Shown here: piece by piece, positions 1 through 7,215 of the stretch | Layout of the letters: each line of letters starts with the position of its first letter | Numbering within the stretch: position 1 is the first letter of the stretch | Source of the DNA: Tenacibaculum sp. 190524A05c | Lineage (GTDB): Bacteria; Bacteroidota; Bacteroidia; Flavobacteriales; Flavobacteriaceae | Length of the DNA: 64,000 nt | Reading direction: 5' to 3' | NCBI RefSeq assembly: GCF_964036595.1 | Contig: NZ_OZ038523.1 | Location: 2,920,501 to 2,984,500, forward strand | Notes under the pieces: model-generated | Seen by the model: the letters and a program-made list of their open reading frames with translations, nothing else | What the model was told of the DNA's origin: nothing | Database searches by the model: none | Position numbers and translations under genes: made by a program

Positions 1-1014
1 ACCCAAGTTAAAGAAATAAAGAAACAATATTCTGTTGCGCCAAAAATCGCAAAGAAAAATAATATTCAATCATATCGTTTTAGAGGATTTCAAGTTCCTC
101 AAGAACAAGATTACTTAGACAGTAGAAAAATTGTATTAACAAACTCTGACTGTAATATTATTCTATCTGCACCAAAATCTTCAACAAAAGATTATTTCTA
201 TAAGAATACGGATGCAGATGAGGTAATTTTTGTGCACAGAGGAACTGGTAAGTTAAGAACTCATATGGGGAATCTTGATTTCAAATATGGAGATTACTTG
301 GTAATTCCTCGTGGTATGATTTACAAATTAGATTTTGACACTGAAGACAATCGTTTATTCATTGTAGAATCATACAGACCAGTTTACACACCTAAAAGAT
401 ATCGCAATTGGTTCGGGCAATTATTAGAACACGCTCCATTTTGTGAAAGAGATATTCGTCAACCTTATGAGTTGGAAACTTATGATGAAAAGGGAGACTT
501 TTTAATTAAAATTAAAAAGCAAGACGAAATTATAGAAATGGTGTATGCAACTCATCCTTTTGATGTTGTAGGTTATGATGGATTTAATTATCCATATGCA
601 TTTTCTATTCATGATTTTGAACCAATAACAGGAAGAGTTCACCAACCACCACCAGTACATCAAACATTTGAAACAGATGCCTTTGTAATCTGTAGTTTTG
701 TGCCAAGGTTGTATGATTATCATCCACAAGCAATTCCTGCTCCTTATAACCATAGTAATATTGATTCTGATGAAGTTCTATATTATGTTGATGGAGATTT
801 TATGAGTAGAAATGATATTGATGCAGGACATATTTCGCTTCATCCTGCCGGAATTCCTCATGGTCCACACCCTGGAGCAACAGAGAGAAGTATTGGTCAA
901 ACAGTAACAGAAGAGTTGGCTGTAATGGTAGATACATTTAAGCCATTAATGGTTACAGAAGAAGCGATGAAAATAGCCGATGAAAAGTATTTTCAATCTT
1001 GGTTAGAAGAATAA
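1..1014 (+). CDS. hmgA: homogentisate 1,2-dioxygenase (5' end outside window)
   Basis: The reading frame is open from the first base, so the N-terminus lies upstream of the window; about 337 residues are visible. The enzyme opens the ring of homogentisate to maleylacetoacetate with a mononuclear Fe(II) in the cupin-like C-terminal half. The visible protein has the family's RGTG and DYLVIPRG segments, a Pro-rich PPPVHQTFE stretch, and the late HPAGIPHGPHPG region that holds the iron-binding His residues. It lies 18 bases upstream of hppD, the preceding step of tyrosine breakdown, so the two are probably co-transcribed. Assignment is firm from motif pattern and neighbour; the only limit is the missing start. 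Confidence 0.93.
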   Translation, partial: TQVKEIKKQYSVAPKIAKKNNIQSYRFRGFQVPQEQDYLDSRKIVLTNSDCNIILSAPKSSTKDYFYKNTDADEVIFVHRGTGKLRTHMGNLDFKYGDYLVIPRGMIYKLDFDTEDNRLFIVESYRPVYTPKRYRNWFGQLLEHAPFCERDIRQPYELETYDEKGDFLIKIKKQDEIIEMVYATHPFDVVGYDGFNYPYAFSIHDFEPITGRVHQPPPVHQTFETDAFVICSFVPRLYDYHPQAIPAPYNHSNIDSDEVLYYVDGDFMSRNDIDAGHISLHPAGIPHGPHPGATERSIGQTVTEELAVMVDTFKPLMVTEEAMKIADEKYFQSWLEE

Positions 1015-1032
1015 TTTAAATTTAGAAAAGAC

Positions 1033-2193
1033 ATGTCAAAAGATATAAAATCAGTAAACTACGGTTTAGAAAAAATATTCGAAGGAGCTCAAGATTTCCT
1101 TCCACTTTTAGGAACAGATTACGTTGAATTTTACGTAGGAAATGCAAAACAAGCTGCACACTTCTATAAAACAGCTTTTGGGTTTCAATCATTAGCATAT
1201 AGAGGATTAGAAACAGGTTCAAAAGACGAAGTAAGCTACGTATTAGTTCAAGACAAAATTCGTTTAGTTTTAACAACTCCATTAAACAGTAAATCACCAA
1301 TTAATGATCATATTGTTAAACATGGAGATGGTGTAAAAGTGGTTGCGCTTTGGGTTGAAGATGCTCGTTCTGCTTGGGAAGAAACTACAAAAAGAGGAGC
1401 AAAATCATATATGGAACCAACTGTAATGACTGATGAAGACGGAGAGGTTGTTCGTTCTGGAATTTACACATACGGAGAAACTGTTCATATGTTTGTAGAG
1501 CGTAAAAACTACAAAGGAACATTTATGCCAGGTTTTATGGATTGGAAATCTGATTATAATCCACCATCAGCAGGTTTAAAGTATATCGACCACATGGTAG
1601 GAAATGTTGGTTGGGGACAAATGAACAAATGGGTAAAATGGTATGAAGAAGTGATGGGATTCGAGAACTTCTTATCATTTGACGACAAACAAATCCATAC
1701 AGAATACTCTGCATTAATGAGTAAAGTAATGAGTAATGGAAATGGGCGTGTAAAATTCCCGATTAACGAACCAGCAAAAGCTGCAAAGAGATCTCAAATT
1801 GAAGAGTATTTAGATTTTTATGAAGGTGAAGGAGTTCAGCATATTGCAGTTGCTACGGATGATATTATTAAAACAGTATCGCAATTAAGAGCAAATGGTG
1901 TAGAGTTTTTGCCTCCACCACCGCAATCATATTATGATATGATTCCTGAACGTTTAGGAGATCATATGGAAATCATGAAGGAAGATATATCTAAACTTCA
2001 AGAATTATCAATTTTAGTTGATGCTGACGAAGAAGGTTATTTATTACAAATTTTCACCAAACCAGTCGAAGACAGACCAACATTATTCTTTGAAATTATC
2101 CAGAGAATGGGAGCAAGAGGATTTGGTGCAGGAAATTTCAAGGCCTTATTTGAGTCAATTGAAAGAGAACAACAGAGAAGAGGGACTTTATAA
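1033..2193 (+). CDS. hppD: 4-hydroxyphenylpyruvate dioxygenase
   Basis: Converts 4-hydroxyphenylpyruvate to homogentisate, which the upstream hmgA product then cleaves. The 386-residue length is normal for the family. Two vicinal-oxygen-chelate domains are visible (about 20-160 and 180-350); the expected Fe(II) facial triad is present as His187 (in DHMVGN), His270 (in VQHIAVA) and Glu354 (in FFEIIQR). The ATG start lies 18 bases after the hmgA stop and gives a complete first domain. A stem-loop terminator follows the stop, closing the tyrosine-degradation unit. High confidence. Confidence 0.96.
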   Translation: MSKDIKSVNYGLEKIFEGAQDFLPLLGTDYVEFYVGNAKQAAHFYKTAFGFQSLAYRGLETGSKDEVSYVLVQDKIRLVLTTPLNSKSPINDHIVKHGDGVKVVALWVEDARSAWEETTKRGAKSYMEPTVMTDEDGEVVRSGIYTYGETVHMFVERKNYKGTFMPGFMDWKSDYNPPSAGLKYIDHMVGNVGWGQMNKWVKWYEEVMGFENFLSFDDKQIHTEYSALMSKVMSNGNGRVKFPINEPAKAAKRSQIEEYLDFYEGEGVQHIAVATDDIIKTVSQLRANGVEFLPPPPQSYYDMIPERLGDHMEIMKEDISKLQELSILVDADEEGYLLQIFTKPVEDRPTLFFEIIQRMGARGFGAGNFKALFESIEREQQRRGTL

Positions 2194-2218
2194 ATATATA
2201 TTATTGAAGTATCTTTAG

Positions 2219-2253
2219 AACCAAGAAAGAGAATCACTTTCTTGGTTCTTTTT
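2219..2253 (+). terminator. intrinsic terminator after hppD
   Basis: An 11-bp inverted repeat (AACCAAGAAAG / CTTTCTTGGTT, 2219-2229 and 2237-2247) with a 7-base loop is followed by a T-rich tract. It ends only about 18 bases before the likely start codon of the next gene, so tryptophan dioxygenase must be reached by readthrough or by a promoter placed inside or just upstream of this hairpin. Confidence 0.8.
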
Positions 2254-2270
2254 ATATGAACTATAGTAAC

Positions 2271-3188
2271 ATGAGTAGAGAAGAATTATTAAAAGCTATA
2301 GAAGAAAAGTATGACAAACTGGGAGTTCCAGTAGAAGCCATGCTTGAAGGTTTATTATGGAGTAAACCAATTACGTATTGGGATTATATCCAAACCGATG
2401 CTTTATTAGGATTGCAAATTCCAAGAACAACGGAACCTGATGAAATGGTATTTATCATGTATCATCAAGTAAATGAATTATTGTTCAAAATGATTCTTTG
2501 GGAAATTGATCAAGTTGCGAAAAGTGTAGAAATTTCTGCAGAGAAATTCTCGAAGCATTTAATGAGGATTAGTCGTTATTTCGATGTGTTATGTAGTTCT
2601 TTTGAAGTGATGGGAGAAGGAATGGATGTCGAGCAATATTTAAAATTTAGAAACACATTAACTCCGGCTAGTGGTTTTCAAAGTGCTCAGTATCGTAAAA
2701 TTGAATTCGCTTCTACAGAATTAATAAACTTAATTGATGCTCGTTTTAGAGATACTATAGATCGTAATTCTTCATTTAAAAATGCATATGATCATTTGTA
2801 TTGGCAAGCTGCAGGAAAAAACTATACAACAGGACAGAAAACAACGTTGTTAAAGTTATTCGAGAAAAAATACATGGGTGAGTTTATTGAGTTTATGGAG
2901 GATTATAATGATATAAATCTTTCTAAGAAATTCATGCAACTTCCGAGAGATATCCAAGAAGACGAAGATTTAGTAAAAGCCATGCGTCATTACGATTATA
3001 CAGTTAATGTAAAATGGGTTATGGCTCATTACAATGCAGCTGGCAAGTATTTAGGAGGGAGTAATAAAGATTTAGAAGCTACAGGAGGAAGTAGTTGGCG
3101 TAAATATTTACACCCTAAATATCAAAAGAGAGTATTTTTCCCATACTTATGGAGCCAGGAAGAACTGGACAATTGGGGGACTTTTTAG
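2271..3188 (+). CDS. kynA: tryptophan 2,3-dioxygenase
   Basis: Heme dioxygenase that opens the indole ring of L-tryptophan to N-formylkynurenine, the first step of kynurenine catabolism. The family signature is clear: YWDYIQTDALL, then DEMVFIMYHQVNELLFK with the active-site His (His65 counted from this start), TPASGFQSAQYR, and a late MAHYN His (His253, expected heme ligand) before TGGSSW. I chose the ATG at 2271; an in-frame ATG at 2256 adds five residues but sits immediately after a terminator T tract and looks less natural. It is placed after the tyrosine genes, so this region handles aromatic amino-acid breakdown. kynA/tdo are both used as names. Confidence 0.92.
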   Translation: MSREELLKAIEEKYDKLGVPVEAMLEGLLWSKPITYWDYIQTDALLGLQIPRTTEPDEMVFIMYHQVNELLFKMILWEIDQVAKSVEISAEKFSKHLMRISRYFDVLCSSFEVMGEGMDVEQYLKFRNTLTPASGFQSAQYRKIEFASTELINLIDARFRDTIDRNSSFKNAYDHLYWQAAGKNYTTGQKTTLLKLFEKKYMGEFIEFMEDYNDINLSKKFMQLPRDIQEDEDLVKAMRHYDYTVNVKWVMAHYNAAGKYLGGSNKDLEATGGSSWRKYLHPKYQKRVFFPYLWSQEELDNWGTF

Positions 3189-3254
3189 GTTATAAAATTG
3201 CTAATTCACTTTTTGGAATAATAATTGTCATACTTTTTTCATAAGTTTGAAATT

Positions 3255-4031
3255 ATGAAGAAAAGAATCATCTTATTACTATTTGCTATTTGTTCATTAA
3301 CAGGTTTTTCTCAGGAGAAAATTCCTGCTTTTCAAGATGGTGAATGGTTACGCTATAGAATGAGTTATAGCGGTTTCTTAAAAGCTGGAGTTGCTACTCT
3401 TGAGCTTAAAGAAGAAACATTTCAAGGAAAAAAAGTATTACACGCTATAGGAAAAGGAAGAACTTCGGATATTGTTGGATGGTTTTTCAAGGTTAGAGAT
3501 AGGTATGAAAGCTACTTTGATCCAAATGACGTAAAACCGTACTTTTTTGTTAGAGATATTAATGAAGGTGGATATAAAAAGAAGAAAAATATAACTTTTG
3601 ATCACGAGAAGAATACTGCTCACGTTAAAGATATTTTAAAGAAAAGAGATACTACAATCTCAGTTACTGGTCCTCAAGATATGATTTCTACTTTTTACTT
3701 TTTAAGAAGTTATGATACAAAGAACTTAAAAGAAGGAGAACAAATCGATGTAGATATGTTTTTTGATGAAAAAAGATATCCATTCAAATTATTATTTGTG
3801 GGTTATGAAACCTTGAAAACTAGATTCGGAAAAGTAAGAACTCAAATATTTAGACCTTTAGTTCAAGCAGGAAGAGTTTTTAAAGCTAAAGAAAGTGTTA
3901 CAATCTGGATTACTGCAGACGATAATAAAGTTCCTGTGAAAATGAGTGCGGCTTTATCTGTTGGTTCATTAAGAGCAGAGTTAGATGCATTTAAAGGTTT
4001 AGCAAATCCATTCGAAATCGTTGTAGAATAA
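3255..4031 (+). CDS. DUF3108 domain-containing periplasmic protein
   Basis: A 258-residue protein starting at the ATG at 3255; a longer in-frame start at 3225 would precede the signal peptide with an unlikely extension. The N-terminus is a typical signal peptide (basic MKKR, hydrophobic core, cleavage near FSQ). The rest matches the pattern of DUF3108 proteins (FQDGEWLRYRMSYSGF near the mature N-terminus, then a beta-rich body with KVRTQIFRP), which are widespread in Bacteroidota and thought to be periplasmic beta-structured proteins of unknown role. It precedes an M23 peptidase gene by 83 bases, a common arrangement suggesting an envelope function. Family call good, function unknown. Confidence 0.8.
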   Translation: MKKRIILLLFAICSLTGFSQEKIPAFQDGEWLRYRMSYSGFLKAGVATLELKEETFQGKKVLHAIGKGRTSDIVGWFFKVRDRYESYFDPNDVKPYFFVRDINEGGYKKKKNITFDHEKNTAHVKDILKKRDTTISVTGPQDMISTFYFLRSYDTKNLKEGEQIDVDMFFDEKRYPFKLLFVGYETLKTRFGKVRTQIFRPLVQAGRVFKAKESVTIWITADDNKVPVKMSAALSVGSLRAELDAFKGLANPFEIVVE

Positions 4032-4078
4032 AAATTGTAACAGATTGTTAAAGTCTTAATATAATTTGCTTTAATTTG

Positions 4079-4086
4079 TACTTTTG
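4079..4086 (+). promoter_or_regulatory. candidate -7 box (TAnnTTTG) upstream of the M23 peptidase gene
   Basis: TACTTTTG matches the Bacteroidota -7 consensus TAnnTTTG and would start transcription roughly 20 bases before the TTG start at 4115. No TTG -33 element lies at the preferred 17-23 base spacing (nearest TTTG is 10 bases upstream), so support is partial. Confidence 0.4.
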
Positions 4087-4114
4087 TGGATAGTCCAAAT
4101 TAAAACGCAAATAG

Positions 4115-5431
4115 TTGAGAACTACTCTTTATTCTACTATACTAATTATATGTTTATCAGTTTTTTATTCTTGTAAAGAGGATAAGGTAGAAGAAACTCC
4201 GAAAGAAATTATTGAAGAAGTAATTCCAGAACCTGTTATTAAATATGGGTTTAACTTTGATAATTATAAAGTAATTAATGATACAATTAAAAGCGGAGAG
4301 AGTTTTGGAATTATCTTAGATAGACATCACGTATTCTATCCTAAGATCAATGAAATCAGTACTACCATTAAAGATACCTTTGATGTTCGTAAAGTAAGAG
4401 CAGGAAAACCATATACAATTTTAGCATCAAAGGATACGCTTGAAAAAGCTCAAGTTTTTATTTACAAACACAATAAAATTGAATCGACAATTATCAATTT
4501 TCAAGATTCAATTATTTCTGCTTACAAATACAGAAAACCGGTTACAATTGTTGAAAGACAAATTGCTGGTAAAGTAATCGACAACTTTTCAAATGCAATT
4601 GACACTTTGGGTTACGGACCGACTTTAGCTTATGAAGTTGCCGATATTTATTCATGGACAGTTGATTTTTATAGACTTCAAAAAGACGATACTTTTAAAC
4701 TAATCTTTGAGCAAAAGTTTATTGAAGATTCTATTCCTGTTGGTTATGGTAAAATAAAAGCAGCAGTATTTAATCATAAAGGAAGAGACTTATACGCATA
4801 TTATTATTTAGCAGATTCCATCAAAGGAATTCCAGAATATTATGATGATGAAGCTGGCCTACTTAGAAGACAGTTTTTAAAATCGCCAATAAAATTCCAA
4901 TACAGAATTTCTTCAAGATATAATCTAAGACGAAGAATTAAACTTTATGGTAACAGAGTTCGACCGCATAAAGGAACGGACTTCGCTGCTCCTTACGGAA
5001 CTCCAATTATGAGTACGGCTAGTGGAACTGTGGTTGAATCTGCAAGAAGAGGTGGAAATGGTAATTATGTTAAAGTAAGACATAATGGAACCTATTCTAC
5101 TCAATACTTACACATGAAAAGAAGAAAAGTTCGTGTAGGTGATTTTGTGCAACAAGGAGATGTTATTGGATGGGTTGGAATGACTGGAAACACAAGTGGA
5201 CCGCACGTGTGTTACCGTTTTTGGAAGAATGGAAGACAAGTAGATCCATTTAGAGAAAAGCTACCAACAGCAAAGCCAATGGTTGATAGTTTACGACCAA
5301 AATATTTCGAGTTTATTGCTCCCTTAAAACAACAATTAGATAGCATTCCTTCACCAGAAGCAATGTTAGAACAAATAGATAATCCGGAAAAACCAAAAGA
5401 AGAATCCGAAGAAATTATTGCGAAACCGTAA
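4115..5431 (+). CDS. M23-family peptidoglycan endopeptidase lipoprotein with an atypical zinc ligand
   Basis: A 438-residue predicted lipoprotein: the N-terminus has a hydrophobic core ending in the lipobox FYSC. No ATG precedes that lipobox, so the TTG at 4115 is the only sensible start. The C-terminal M23 (LytM/peptidase M23) domain spans about 275-390 and carries HKGTD (His285, Asp289) and YLHMKR (His333). The last motif, normally HLH, reads HVC (His364-Val365-Cys366), so the second zinc-binding His is replaced by Cys. A low-complexity Glu/Pro/Lys-rich tail follows. It probably trims cell-wall cross-links or regulates a partner hydrolase. It lies six bases upstream of pgi. Confidence 0.85.
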   Translation: MRTTLYSTILIICLSVFYSCKEDKVEETPKEIIEEVIPEPVIKYGFNFDNYKVINDTIKSGESFGIILDRHHVFYPKINEISTTIKDTFDVRKVRAGKPYTILASKDTLEKAQVFIYKHNKIESTIINFQDSIISAYKYRKPVTIVERQIAGKVIDNFSNAIDTLGYGPTLAYEVADIYSWTVDFYRLQKDDTFKLIFEQKFIEDSIPVGYGKIKAAVFNHKGRDLYAYYYLADSIKGIPEYYDDEAGLLRRQFLKSPIKFQYRISSRYNLRRRIKLYGNRVRPHKGTDFAAPYGTPIMSTASGTVVESARRGGNGNYVKVRHNGTYSTQYLHMKRRKVRVGDFVQQGDVIGWVGMTGNTSGPHVCYRFWKNGRQVDPFREKLPTAKPMVDSLRPKYFEFIAPLKQQLDSIPSPEAMLEQIDNPEKPKEESEEIIAKP

Positions 5432-5437
5432 GAAACT

Positions 5438-7006
5438 ATGAGTCTTAAAAATATCAACCCAACCGAAACTGAAGCTTGGAAAAAACTTTCAGAACACTTT
5501 AAAGAAACCAAAGATCTTACACTAACTGAGCTTTTTAGAAGTAATGCTTCAAGGAAAAGTGATTTTACAACTGTTCTGAACGATTTAGAACTTGATTATT
5601 CAAAGAATAAAATTACATCTCAAACTCTAGATTTATTAGTTGAGTTGGCAAATGAGGTTGAGTTGAAAGATGCAATTAACAAATACTTTTCTGGAGAGAA
5701 AATCAATGAAACTGAAGGAAGAGCTGTTTTACATACTGCTTTAAGAAGTAATTCAGAAGAGGAAATTATAGTTGATGGAAAAGATATTAAACCTAAAATT
5801 CAAACTGCACTTCGAAAAATAAGAGCGTTCAGTAATAAGGTGATATCAGGAAAATGGAAAGGATACACAGGAAAAGCAATTACCGATGTTGTAAATATCG
5901 GTATTGGAGGATCTGATCTTGGTCCTGATATGATTGTGGAGTCTTTAAAATATTATAGGAACAAATTAAATGTACATTTTGTTTCAAATGTTGATGGCGA
6001 TCACGTTTCTGAAGTATTGAAAAACTTGAATCCAGAAACAACGTTATTTGTTATTGTTTCTAAAACATTTACAACTCAAGAAACAATTAGTAATGCAAAT
6101 ACAATTAAGGATTGGTTCTTAAGATCGGCGTCTATTTTTGATGTTGCAAAACACTTTGCTGCTGTTTCTACAAACTTAAACGCAGTTTACGATTTCGGTA
6201 TTGATAAAAACAATGTATTCCCAATGTGGGATTGGGTTGGAGGACGTTTCTCTCTATGGTCTGCAGTAGGACTTTCTATTAGTTTAGCTGTTGGTTTTGA
6301 TAATTTTAAGGAATTATTAAATGGAGCAGAAGAAATGGATATTCATTTTAGAGATTCAGATTTCGAAGAAAACATCCCAGTTCTATTAGGATTATTAAGT
6401 GTTTGGTATAATAATTTTTATAATGCTGAAACAGAAGCAATATTACCATACACGCAATACTTATCTAAATTACCAGACTACTTACAACAGGCAGTTATGG
6501 AAAGTAATGGTAAGAGTGTAGATAGAAATGGTGAAGAAATAAAATATCAAACAGGAACAATTGTTTGGGGAAGTACGGGGACAAATATGCAACATGCATT
6601 TATGCAACTAGTACACCAAGGAACCAAGTTGATTCCTGCAGATTTTATAGGATATAAAGAGTCATTACATGGTTTAACTAGTCATCATGAAAAATTAATG
6701 GCGAACTATAATGCACAAATGGAGGCTTTAGCATTTGGTAAAACAGCTGAAGAAGTGCATTTAGAATTAAAGACTTCAGGAGATTTTGATAAAATCAATC
6801 AATTATTACCGTATAAAGTATTCAAAGGTAACAGACCAAGTAATGCTATATTGTTTGATAAGCTAACTCCACATTCGTTAGGAAAGTTAGTTGCTATGTA
6901 TGAGCATAAAATATTTGTTCAAGGAATTATATGGAATATTTATTCATATGACCAATTTGGAGTAGAATTGGGGAAAGAATTAGCAAAAAAGATACTAGCT
7001 TCTTAA
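5438..7006 (+). CDS. pgi: glucose-6-phosphate isomerase
   Basis: Interconverts glucose-6-phosphate and fructose-6-phosphate in glycolysis and gluconeogenesis. The 522 residues show phosphosugar-isomerase features: [11 protein letters not shown] in the first SIS domain, [10 protein letters not shown], the family signature [10 protein letters not shown], the catalytic Glu in MESNGKS, the SHHEKL His and the late signature [11 protein letters not shown]. The ATG start is six bases after the M23 peptidase stop, implying a shared transcript; a strong terminator follows. Length is somewhat shorter than the ~550 of enterobacterial PGI but normal for this group. Confidence 0.96.
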   Translation: MSLKNINPTETEAWKKLSEHFKETKDLTLTELFRSNASRKSDFTTVLNDLELDYSKNKITSQTLDLLVELANEVELKDAINKYFSGEKINETEGRAVLHTALRSNSEEEIIVDGKDIKPKIQTALRKIRAFSNKVISGKWKGYTGKAITDVVNIGIGGSDLGPDMIVESLKYYRNKLNVHFVSNVDGDHVSEVLKNLNPETTLFVIVSKTFTTQETISNANTIKDWFLRSASIFDVAKHFAAVSTNLNAVYDFGIDKNNVFPMWDWVGGRFSLWSAVGLSISLAVGFDNFKELLNGAEEMDIHFRDSDFEENIPVLLGLLSVWYNNFYNAETEAILPYTQYLSKLPDYLQQAVMESNGKSVDRNGEEIKYQTGTIVWGSTGTNMQHAFMQLVHQGTKLIPADFIGYKESLHGLTSHHEKLMANYNAQMEALAFGKTAEEVHLELKTSGDFDKINQLLPYKVFKGNRPSNAILFDKLTPHSLGKLVAMYEHKIFVQGIIWNIYSYDQFGVELGKELAKKILAS

Positions 7007-7038
7007 AATATCTTAAAGAAAATATTGGATAAAATTGA

Positions 7039-7067
7039 AAAACACCGTCGTCAGACGGTGTTTTTTG
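7039..7067 (+). terminator. intrinsic terminator after pgi
   Basis: AACACCGTC (7041-7049) pairs with GACGGTGTT (7054-7062) across a 4-base loop and runs into six T residues. It isolates pgi from the TonB-receptor gene downstream. Confidence 0.9.
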
Positions 7068-7076
7068 TTGAAAATG

Positions 7077-7105
7077 TTGACTTTAACTTAATTTTTTATA
7101 ATTTG
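7077..7105 (+). promoter_or_regulatory. candidate promoter for the TonB-dependent receptor
   Basis: TTG (7077-7079), a 17-base spacer and TATAATTTG (7097-7105) approximate the Bacteroidota TTG-N17-23-TAnnTTTG promoter, with one extra base between TA and TTTG. Transcription would begin around 7110 and leave a leader of about 100 bases before the ATG at 7216. The 209-base gap 7007-7215 holds otherwise only the pgi terminator. Confidence 0.35.
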
Positions 7106-7215
7106 TGAATTAATGCGAGATTCTTAAAAAAGCCTTAAACTTAACATTTAGTTAACGTTTCTGATTGCTAAAAGATAGAATTTTGCTTGGTTTTTAATAA
7201 CAATATAATAGGACA

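Noticed and set aside
3242..3249. TAnnTTTG box just before the DUF3108 gene
   Set aside because: It ends only five bases before the ATG, so a transcript would be nearly leaderless; no -33 element at correct spacing. Probably chance.
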